NCBI GenBank assembly: GCA_019137115.1
Contig: JAGVSV010000057.1
Span: 1 to 13,430, forward strand
Length of the DNA: 13,430 nt
Source: Bacillota bacterium
GTDB lineage: Bacteria; Bacillota; Clostridia; Christensenellales; Aristaeellaceae
Direction of reading: 5' to 3'
The position numbers were made by a program, and so were the translations under genes. This document shows positions 7,238-13,118 of this stretch, piece after piece (the first letter of the stretch is position 1; each line of letters opens with the position of its first letter). A model generated the notes under the pieces. That model was not told the origin of the DNA. It ran no database searches and saw only the letters and a program-made list of their open reading frames with translations.

Positions 7238-9520
7238 TTACGGGTTGATCAGGCGGTACAGCGGGCTATCCGTGGGGTCGCTCTTGCGCACGGGCAAGAG
7301 CTTGGACTGGTAGGGCTGGGCATCCGGGAAGTCGATGAGTTCCATCTGCCGCAAAATGTACAGCGCGGCCAATTTGGCCTCCTGCGGCGCGTCAAGGCGG
7401 GTCAGCGCCAGGTCGTTGTTGCGCAGCGCCACATAGGCTTGTCGCAGGTCATCGGTGCTCATCCGCATGCGGGCGATCAGTTCGCGCATTGCGCTGGTCA
7501 CAGGCATCGCCAGCACGCGTACGCCGGGAAGTTGCGGCAGCCGGGTTTCACCCGGGTGTACGCAGCCATCGCACAGGATCACGGTGTCATAGGGCACGGT
7601 GATGTCCTGAAGGCTGGCGGCATAAACCACGGCGTTGTGCGCCTTGGGATCGTCCGCCTGCCTGAACGCCGCGGAAAAACCGGGGAACTGCTCACGCATG
7701 GCTTGGGCAGTAACCTGCGTGCGGCAGAACAGCAACACCCCCTGCGCCGCGGACCAATCCCTTGCTGTGGCTTCGGGTGGGTACAACATCCCATCTTCAT
7801 TATTCGCGCTGGCACTGGCGAAATCCTGCAACGCGGGGATGGCTTCCCCCGCGTACCCTTCGGGGAAGGCCATTTCCCCTGCCTGCACCGCGCGGATCAC
7901 GGCCTGGGTGGTTTCCACGCCGCCATACCGGTTGATAGCGGGTTCGAACACCACGTCGGCATCCATCGGCGGCAGCCTGTCGATGTCCCCCATGCCAAAG
8001 TAAATGCTGTCCAGGCGCGCGGTGTCACCGACCAGCTCCATCTTGATGTGCTTGCCGTTGCCCACGGCGCGCGGAGCGCGCAGGCGCACGTTGCGGCACA
8101 GCAGCATCGGCGCTGGGTTGCCCACGCCATGCGGCTGCAAGGCATCCAGGCTGGCCACCATGCCCGCACCGACCTGAAAAAGCGGCACTTCTGCGTCATA
8201 GTAGACACGCTTGACCAGCGGCGCGTCGCCGGTTTGCGCACGGACGGCGGCTTCGAACGCCGCCCGGAAAGCAGGCAGACTGTCGGCGGCAAGCGACAGC
8301 CCCGCTGCCTGCCGGTGCCCGCCAAACTGGAGCAGGTGCTCCGTGCAGTCGCACAGCGCCTGGTACAAGTCTACATCCCCGGCGGATCGGCCGGAGCCGG
8401 TCAGCACTTCGTCCTCCTGCGCCAGCACGATGCTGGGATAGGCGTGGGTTTCCGCCAGCTTGCCGGCAACCAGGCCCGCCACGCCCTTGTTCCAGTCCGG
8501 ATGGGTCAGCACGATGGTGCGCACATGCGCCAGGTTGGTGTCCGCAAGCAATTCGTCCGCCTGCGCGCGCATCGCGTCCTGCACCTGCCGGCGCTCGTGG
8601 TTGAGGTCATCCAGCATCAGCGCCAACGTCCGCGCTTCGTCGGCATCCTGGGTATTGATCAGGCGCAGCGCATCCTGGGCCGTCTGTATACGGCCGGCGG
8701 CGTTGAGCCGCGGCGCGATGCCAAAACTGACGCGGTCGGCCGTCACGATGCCGTCCCGCCCGATGCCGGCCACTTCCATCAGCGTTTTAAGGCCCGGGCG
8801 CTGGGTGGAGGCGAGCGCTTTCAGTCCGAATGCCGCGATCACGCGGTTCTCCCCCAGCAACGGGACCATGTCAGCGATGGTGGCAAGCGCTGCCAGATCG
8901 AGTGTTTGCAGCGCCGCCTCGGTGCCCAGCAGCGCACAGGCCAGCTTCCACGCCGTGCCCGCGCCGCACAGTTGCGGGAAGGGGTAATCGCCCAGCATGG
9001 GGTGGACGATGGCGTCCGCCGAAGGCAGCACCTCCGGGGGTGTGTGGTGATCGGTGAGGATCACGCACATGCCCAGCTCGCGCGCCAGCGCTGTTTCGCT
9101 GTCGTTGCTGATGCCGCAGTCCACGCTGATCAGCAGCTGGGCGTCCCGGGAAATCGCCCGCACCGCGTCCTCATTTATGCCATAGCCCTCGCTGTGGCGG
9201 TCGGGAATATAGATGGTGGACGCCATGCCCAGCGAAAGCAGCGCGTCATTGAGGATGGTGGCGGCGCACAGGCCGTCCACGTCATAATCACCGTACACCA
9301 CCGCGCGCATGCCTTCAGCGGCGCCGGCACGTATGATTTGTACAGCTTCGCCTACGCCGTGCAACAGCGCCGGGTCATGCAGCATCGACAGGTCAGGGTT
9401 CAGAAACGCGTGCGCGGCCTGGGCATCGCTGATCCCTCGGGCATGCAGCAGCGCCGCCATCCAGTCGGGATACCCCTGGATGTGGTGGGGCTCACCGCGC
9501 AGTACGAATGTCTGTGCCAC
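7238..9520 (-). CDS. recJ: Single-stranded-DNA-specific exonuclease RecJ
   Basis: A 760-residue DHH-superfamily nuclease that degrades single-stranded DNA 5' to 3' in recombination and repair. The metal-binding motifs are YGDYDVDG (76-83), VDCG (133-136) and TDHHT (156-160); other conserved segments are CGAGTAWKLA (185-194), GIAPRLNAAGRI (267-278), GSGRS (375-379) and the DHHA1 motif GGHRQAAG (400-407). An OB-like domain follows (about 450-545). The last roughly 215 residues form the C-terminal extension seen in Firmicutes RecJ. The start is GTG at 9520, with AAAGG five bases ahead; an in-frame TGA at 9530-9532 leaves no earlier choice. Only about 23 nt separate this start from the secF terminator, with no visible promoter between them, so expression may depend on terminator readthrough or on a promoter inside secF. 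Confidence 0.95.
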   Translation of the reverse strand: MAQTFVLRGEPHHIQGYPDWMAALLHARGISDAQAAHAFLNPDLSMLHDPALLHGVGEAVQIIRAGAAEGMRAVVYGDYDVDGLCAATILNDALLSLGMASTIYIPDRHSEGYGINEDAVRAISRDAQLLISVDCGISNDSETALARELGMCVILTDHHTPPEVLPSADAIVHPMLGDYPFPQLCGAGTAWKLACALLGTEAALQTLDLAALATIADMVPLLGENRVIAAFGLKALASTQRPGLKTLMEVAGIGRDGIVTADRVSFGIAPRLNAAGRIQTAQDALRLINTQDADEARTLALMLDDLNHERRQVQDAMRAQADELLADTNLAHVRTIVLTHPDWNKGVAGLVAGKLAETHAYPSIVLAQEDEVLTGSGRSAGDVDLYQALCDCTEHLLQFGGHRQAAGLSLAADSLPAFRAAFEAAVRAQTGDAPLVKRVYYDAEVPLFQVGAGMVASLDALQPHGVGNPAPMLLCRNVRLRAPRAVGNGKHIKMELVGDTARLDSIYFGMGDIDRLPPMDADVVFEPAINRYGGVETTQAVIRAVQAGEMAFPEGYAGEAIPALQDFASASANNEDGMLYPPEATARDWSAAQGVLLFCRTQVTAQAMREQFPGFSAAFRQADDPKAHNAVVYAASLQDITVPYDTVILCDGCVHPGETRLPQLPGVRVLAMPVTSAMRELIARMRMSTDDLRQAYVALRNNDLALTRLDAPQEAKLAALYILRQMELIDFPDAQPYQSKLLPVRKSDPTDSPLYRLINP

Positions 9521-9525
9521 AGTTG

Positions 9526-9530
9526 CCTTT
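9526..9530 (-). promoter_or_regulatory. Ribosome binding site of recJ (GTG start)
   Basis: AAAGG on the minus strand, 5 nt before GTG 9520. Together with the in-frame stop at 9530-9532 it settles the non-ATG start of recJ. Confidence 0.65.
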
Positions 9531-9543
9531 CATGGTCGGTGGT

Positions 9544-9579
9544 AAAAAAACACCCTTCCCCCTAGGGGGAAGGCGTGTT
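9544..9579 (-). terminator. Intrinsic terminator after secF
   Basis: On the minus strand a long stem (9549-9579) is built around CCTTCCCCC and GGGGGAAGG, extended by AACAC/GTGTT beyond a single bulged base. It is followed by a run of seven T (9544-9550), partly shared with the foot of the stem. It starts 11 nt after the secF stop and ends the leader-secD-secF unit. The tract is one-sided, so it serves the minus strand only. It also sits directly before recJ, where it could act as a partial terminator. Confidence 0.88.
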
Positions 9580-9590
9580 GAGGGAATCGG

Positions 9591-10241
9591 TCAGGCGCGC
9601 CTGCGGGCGGGACGGCGGGTTGCGGCCACCGCGGACCAGACAAACGGGCTGATCGCGCGCGCGGAGTATATGGACACCACCAGCGCCACGGCCAGCGGCA
9701 GGATGCTGGCCAGCAGGCGCACATTGCCGCTGACCGCAACCGCGATAAAGATCAGCAGCGCCATGGCGGGCGCCACAATCAGCGGCATCGGGTTGCTGTT
9801 GGCCGCCTTGACGGCGATTTCGTCCATCGTGGTGTCGCGCAATGAGGTGCTGCGGTAGATCTGCCGTGCCACGCGCAGGCGCGGAAGCGTCTGGCAGTAG
9901 GTCCAGGCCACGGTTAGCAGCAGCGCCAGCGGCAGGGTGGCCGACTGGGGCAGCACCAGCGCGATCACCCCGCAGATGCCATAGGTGACCAGCAGGTCAT
10001 GCGCGGTGCCCACGGCCAGCGCCACGCCGGCGGCCAGGCTGTAGCGCGCGATGCCAAACAGCAGGGAGAACACAACCGCAGCGCCCACGGACAGCCACAG
10101 CTGTGTAAAATCAATCATGCGGGCGTCGCTTGCGTAGTAAGCGGACGCGCCGCGCAGCAGCCAGGCCACCAGGCCCACTGCCATGATGACCAGCGAAATG
10201 ACCAGCGCCTGTGTGGCGCTTTTGTTCAGTTTCATGTTCAT
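9591..10241 (-). CDS. secF: Divergent SecF-like membrane protein
   Basis: A 216-residue protein with about six membrane segments (near 11-29, 44-66, 70-95, 102-120, 152-170 and 176-200). It is identified as SecF from its place after secD, the order secD-secF-recJ, the TAHDLLVTYG segment (79-88) that matches the conserved SecF His-Asp motif, and the final LLASILPLAVALVVSIYSA segment. SecF normally joins SecD to draw exported proteins through the SecYEG channel using the proton gradient. Two features are unusual: it is about 80-100 residues shorter than typical SecF because the extracytoplasmic domain between segments 1 and 2 is almost gone, and the usual Tyr-Ser-Ile-Asn-Asp-Thr motif in segment 4 is replaced by WTYCQT (113-118). 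The start ATG 10241 overlaps the secD stop as ATGA, with GGGAGG at 10246-10251; Met at 10235 is an alternative. The family call rests heavily on context. Confidence 0.7.
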   Translation of the reverse strand: MNMKLNKSATQALVISLVIMAVGLVAWLLRGASAYYASDARMIDFTQLWLSVGAAVVFSLLFGIARYSLAAGVALAVGTAHDLLVTYGICGVIALVLPQSATLPLALLLTVAWTYCQTLPRLRVARQIYRSTSLRDTTMDEIAVKAANSNPMPLIVAPAMALLIFIAVAVSGNVRLLASILPLAVALVVSIYSARAISPFVWSAVAATRRPARRRA

Positions 10242-11569
10242 ACCGCCTCCCTGACCGCGCCGCGGTGGTGGTACAGCGACGTGTTCTGGCCCAGCAGGGT
10301 GATGACGCTGGACATCAGCACGCGCATGAGAAGGTGCATCACCAACAGGGCAACCAGCAGGCCCACGCCCAGGATGCGCATGAACATGCCGATCTGCTGG
10401 GTGTCCAGGATGATCAGGACCACGCTGAGCGCCAGCAGGCCGCCCAGCACATCCAGCGAGATATGCCCGGCATTGGCGTAGGAATCTCGTAGCGCCTGCA
10501 GCACCGAGCGGCCGCGGTTGAGGTCATCGCTCATGCCGGACAGGATCACCATCGCGGAAAAGGCGGTCAGCAGGAACGACGCGTAGATCGCCATCAGGGT
10601 CGAGAACGTATACCCCGCGCCCATCAGGGCGGCAAAGAAGAACGCAAGCGCCAGCTGCAAGCCCAGCATCCAGGCGGCAACCAGCCCGCCCGCGCGGAAG
10701 CGGATGGCAAAGTACAGCAGGATGATCACCGTGGCAACTGCCAGCGCGATCACCAAACGATCCTGCGCGCCTTCGCCAAACAGCGGCGCGCCATGGTCAT
10801 GCGCCTCCTCGGTGACAGGAAGCGGCAGCGGGCCCGAACGCATCAGGATGGCCAGGTTCTTGGCTTCATCCTGGGTGAACGCCGGGATCGAGGCGAAGCC
10901 ATCCACCAGCGCTTCGGAAATGCGGGGGGAGGCGATGGTCTGTCCGTCCAGCACCACGGAAATCGACTGACCGATCAGTTCCTGCGTTTTGTCGCCGAAG
11001 AGCTTCTTGCCTTCGTTGTCCAGCTGGAAGGACACTGCGTAAACGCCCTGCTCCTTCGAGGGGCCAAACCACGCGTTGACGATGTGATTCCCGGACAGGA
11101 ACAGCTCGCCCGTGGGGGTGGCAAACCCAACATCGCCCCGGGCGTTGAGGATGGTCAGCGAGTGGGTTTCGTCCACGGAGGCAGGGGTGGCGGCTTCGAT
11201 TTTGCCGTCGGCCACCTGCACCTGCGCGCCTGTCCATCCGGCGTCAGCGATGCGGCGGCTCAGGATCGCGACCGCTTCGTTCAGCTGGGCATCGGTGACG
11301 CTGCCGCCCTCGGCAGGCGTGAGCGCCAGTGTGCTGCGCACGGTCTCGCCCAGGTCAGCGCCGGGCACCAGCGCCTGGCGCCAGCGCGTGCCTTCGCCGG
11401 GCGTGGGCAGCCACGGCAGCAGTTTGTACAGACCTTCCTGGTCCATATCGCGGCCTACAAAGCCGTAGTACATGAACACGCCGGTCAGCAGCAGCGCCAC
11501 CACCAGCGTCACTGCGGCGATGGCTTTGGCACCGGCGGCGCGGTTCCTTGAGGGAGTTGGCTTGGCCAT
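10238..11569 (-). CDS. secD: Divergent SecD-like protein translocase subunit
   Basis: A 443-residue SecD-family protein. After a first membrane segment (15-37) comes an extracytoplasmic region with clear SecD signatures: AVAILSRRIADAG (99-111), SISVVLDGQTIASPRISEAL (202-221) and FTQDEAKNLAILMRSGPLPL (231-250), which matches the family's Leu-x-Ser-Gly-x-Leu-Pro motif. Five further membrane segments follow (about 270-425). SecD with SecF pulls secreted proteins outward, powered by protons. The conserved segment-4 motif Gly-Met-Ala-Val-Asp-Ala-Asn is replaced by LLTAFSAM (333-340), so the essential proton-relay Asp (D519 of E. coli, D340 of Thermus) is Phe337. I chose ATG 11569 because AAAGGA lies 9 nt upstream; an in-frame ATG at 11593 has no ribosome binding site. 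The upstream small gene ends 50 nt before it and its RNA may mask this binding site. The stop overlaps secF by 4 nt. Confidence 0.82.
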   Translation of the reverse strand: MAKPTPSRNRAAGAKAIAAVTLVVALLLTGVFMYYGFVGRDMDQEGLYKLLPWLPTPGEGTRWRQALVPGADLGETVRSTLALTPAEGGSVTDAQLNEAVAILSRRIADAGWTGAQVQVADGKIEAATPASVDETHSLTILNARGDVGFATPTGELFLSGNHIVNAWFGPSKEQGVYAVSFQLDNEGKKLFGDKTQELIGQSISVVLDGQTIASPRISEALVDGFASIPAFTQDEAKNLAILMRSGPLPLPVTEEAHDHGAPLFGEGAQDRLVIALAVATVIILLYFAIRFRAGGLVAAWMLGLQLALAFFFAALMGAGYTFSTLMAIYASFLLTAFSAMVILSGMSDDLNRGRSVLQALRDSYANAGHISLDVLGGLLALSVVLIILDTQQIGMFMRILGVGLLVALLVMHLLMRVLMSSVITLLGQNTSLYHHRGAVREAV

Positions 11570-11573
11570 ATCA

Positions 11574-11662
11574 TTCCATCCTTTGTTTTTCATTGGGCAA
11601 CGATCCGGCAACAGCCCCGCTAGCCGGAAGCGTCCGGCAGGTGGAACGCGGCATATGCCGCG
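11574..11662 (-). promoter_or_regulatory. Candidate RNA structure controlling secD translation
   Basis: The 3' end of the leader gene and the secD ribosome binding site hold several complementary segments on the minus strand. UUCCACCU (11639-11646) can pair with AGGAUGGAA (11574-11582, the secD binding site) with one bulged A. Directly beside it GCCGGA (11633-11638) pairs with UCCGGC (11623-11628), leaving a CGCU loop. A second GCCGGA (11604-11609) can compete for the same UCCGGC. A 16-nt palindrome lies at 11647-11662. The pairings are read by eye; folding energy has not been calculated. Confidence 0.4.
11579..11584 (-). promoter_or_regulatory. Ribosome binding site of secD
   Basis: AAAGGA on the minus strand, 9 nt before ATG 11569. 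It decides the secD start over the upstream ATG at 11593, which has no such site. Part of it falls inside the candidate pairing with 11639-11646. Confidence 0.7.
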
Positions 11663-11943
11663 CGGTAGTAGGGCGAGCCGGCAACCGGCAAACCATTGGC
11701 ATCCGCCTGCGGCGCACGAGTGGCGACAAGCAGCACCGGCACGGCGCGAGCAATCACGGCGCTGGCCGGGGCCGGCCTGGCCACTGGCATGTCCGGCTCC
11801 TCGGGGAGCGCGGGAACCACCGCATGCAGGCGGTACACAGGGGGCGGCGCGAGCGCCGGACCGTCCGTCTTGACGACCATGGCGCGCAGGCCCAGCACAA
11901 GCGCAAGCGAAGCCAGCGACAGCATCAGCAGCCGTTTGAGCAT
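11620..11943 (-). CDS. Small exported or membrane-anchored protein upstream of secD; possible Sec-monitoring leader
   Basis: A 107-residue protein that I do not recognise. Residues 1-20 form a signal peptide or anchor: Lys3-Arg4, then a hydrophobic run of Leu, Met, Ser and Ala to Leu19. Residues 30-60 are rich in Pro and Ala, a second hydrophobic stretch lies at 60-74, and R76-A77-P78-Q79 follows, with 28 residues to the end (including SPYYRAAYAAFHLPDASG). It is the first gene of the secD-secF unit. A strong promoter lies just upstream (TATAAT at 11974-11979) and GAAAGGGGG at 11952-11960 lies 8 nt before ATG 11943. The same frame opens at 12021, but that is upstream of the promoter, so it is rejected. 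The location and the RAP sequence recall arrest-peptide leaders that sense Sec activity (SecM, VemP, the RAPP group). That is inference; it may equally be an ordinary small envelope protein. Confidence 0.65.
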   Translation of the reverse strand: MLKRLLMLSLASLALVLGLRAMVVKTDGPALAPPPVYRLHAVVPALPEEPDMPVARPAPASAVIARAVPVLLVATRAPQADANGLPVAGSPYYRAAYAAFHLPDASG

Positions 11944-11951
11944 CGCCTGCA

Positions 11952-11960
11952 CCCCCTTTC
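11952..11960 (-). promoter_or_regulatory. Ribosome binding site of the 107-residue leader gene
   Basis: GAAAGGGGG on the minus strand, 8 nt before ATG 11943 and just downstream of the -10 box. It supports the short start of the leader gene. Confidence 0.65.
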
Positions 11961-11973
11961 CCGCAATACGCGC

Positions 11974-12002
11974 ATTATAGTCAAAGCAAACCCTGATGTA
12001 AA
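11974..12002 (-). promoter_or_regulatory. Sigma-A-type promoter of the leader-secD-secF unit
   Basis: On the minus strand TTTACA (11997-12002) and a perfect TATAAT (11974-11979) are separated by 17 bp. They lie in a short AT-richer gap within otherwise GC-rich DNA. Transcription would start near 11967, giving a leader of about 24 nt before ATG 11943. The -35 box is only 5 nt past the stop of the upstream PLP-enzyme gene. A short inverted repeat, CTGAT-N9-ATCAG (11993-12011), covers the -35 box and could be an operator, although it is weak. Confidence 0.85.
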
Positions 12003-12007
12003 CGTGA

Positions 12008-13108
12008 TCAGTCTCTGTCACGCGCGGCTACGCGCCAGGTGCCTGTCACCGCGCCGCCGCTTGCCACCAGCACCTGTTTGTGCAACGCCGTGGTGGGACA
12101 GATGTGCGTGGGCAGCACGTACACTGTATCGCCCAGCGCCGGACGGGCATGCCCATCCGGCACGCGCCATACCCAGTGCTCCTCGCTTTGGGCGACGGGC
12201 TCGGCATCTTGCATCGCCGGAATGATTCCGCGCGCGCCCTTTGGGTCGCTGGCGATCGCCTTGTACCCCAGGTCCAGCGTGAACAGGCCCGGCGCGGGGT
12301 GGCTGATTACCCTGGAAATCAGCGCCGCTGCGGGTACAAACAGCAGATCCGCGCATTTTTGAGCATAACCGGCATCCCACACAAACACGGTGCCGGGCGA
12401 CAGATACACCGACGGCTCTTTGGCATAGCACGGAAAGGTCGGGGAGCCGCCCAGGATCACGTTGGGCACCGGCACGCTGCTGTGCATGAGCGCGTCCCGC
12501 GCGGCGTACAGCCGCTCCAGCGCCGGCCGGGTGGCGGCGCAGCGCTCGTCGGGATCGGGGTGGCCGATGTGCCCGTCATAGGCGTGAAACCCGGCGAACA
12601 CCAGCCCGCGGACGGCCGCCACACGGCGGCCAAAATCAACCAACTCGTCCAGCGCAACGCCGGTGCGGTTCATGCCCATGTTGACGTCGGCCAGCACAGG
12701 TATCCTGACGCCCGCCTGTACGCATGCCGCAGACAGCGCGTCCAGGCCCTCCCGGGCATCCGCCAGCGCGTACACCACGCTGCCGGGGTACGCCTGTTTG
12801 AGCGCCAGAAAGCGCGCGATGTTGGGGCCGTACAAGGGATATGCCAGCAGCACATGCGGCGCGCCGGCTTGGAGCACCATGGCCAGCTCGGACAGCGTGG
12901 CGCATTTGAAGCGCGAGATGCCCATGCCCCGCTGCATGGTGATCATTTCGGCCATCTTGTGCGTTTTGACGTGCGGCCATAGCCGGTCAGCGCCGCCGGC
13001 GATATCCACCGCCCGGCGCGTGTTTTCGCGGATCAAGTCCTCATAGTAGATCAGCTGTGGGGACGCAATGCCCCGGTCATCCTTGAGCCGGTACAGATCC
13101 TTTTGCAT
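12008..13108 (-). CDS. PLP-dependent D-threonine aldolase / D-serine dehydratase family enzyme
   Basis: A 366-residue fold-type III (alanine-racemase-like) PLP enzyme. The cofactor lysine is K48 in WPHVKTHK (44-51), the family hallmark, followed by a TIM barrel with LADVNMGMNRTG (138-149), GFHAYDGHIGH (172-182) and the phosphate-binding NVILGGSPTFP region. Near the C-terminus LPTHICPT (332-339) holds H335-x-C337, a metal site. In D-serine dehydratase the zinc ligands are His and Cys; in the characterised D-threonine aldolase they are His and Asp. The enzyme therefore either deaminates a D-hydroxy amino acid or cleaves it to glycine plus aldehyde. ATG 13108 has AGGAGG four bases ahead that abuts the stop of the D-aminoacylase gene, so the two genes form an operon that would free a D-amino acid and then break it down. 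No terminator is visible after it. Confidence 0.85.
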   Translation of the reverse strand: MQKDLYRLKDDRGIASPQLIYYEDLIRENTRRAVDIAGGADRLWPHVKTHKMAEMITMQRGMGISRFKCATLSELAMVLQAGAPHVLLAYPLYGPNIARFLALKQAYPGSVVYALADAREGLDALSAACVQAGVRIPVLADVNMGMNRTGVALDELVDFGRRVAAVRGLVFAGFHAYDGHIGHPDPDERCAATRPALERLYAARDALMHSSVPVPNVILGGSPTFPCYAKEPSVYLSPGTVFVWDAGYAQKCADLLFVPAAALISRVISHPAPGLFTLDLGYKAIASDPKGARGIIPAMQDAEPVAQSEEHWVWRVPDGHARPALGDTVYVLPTHICPTTALHKQVLVASGGAVTGTWRVAARDRD

Positions 13109-13112
13109 GCTG

Positions 13113-13118
13113 CCTCCT
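13113..13118 (-). promoter_or_regulatory. Ribosome binding site of the PLP-enzyme gene
   Basis: AGGAGG on the minus strand, 4 nt before ATG 13108, overlapping by one base the TAA stop of the upstream deacylase gene. This points to coupled translation of the two genes. Confidence 0.8.

Noticed and set aside
4595..9565. A 1656-codon open frame on the plus strand, antisense to dtd, rel and recJ
   Set aside because: It mirrors three well-supported genes, follows the base composition of their codon positions, and shows no domain, plausible start or low-complexity-free protein character. It is an artefact of GC-rich DNA.
10793..11551. A 252-codon plus-strand frame opposite secD
   Set aside because: It is antisense to the SecD signature region, with no domain and no ribosome binding site; a shadow of GC-rich coding.
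11944..12021. Longer start for the 107-residue leader protein
   Set aside because: It would begin upstream of the -35 box of the promoter, inside the preceding gene, and without a ribosome binding site.
12080..12982. A 300-codon plus-strand frame opposite the PLP enzyme gene
   Set aside because: It is a mirror of a gene with clear catalytic motifs and has no independent support.
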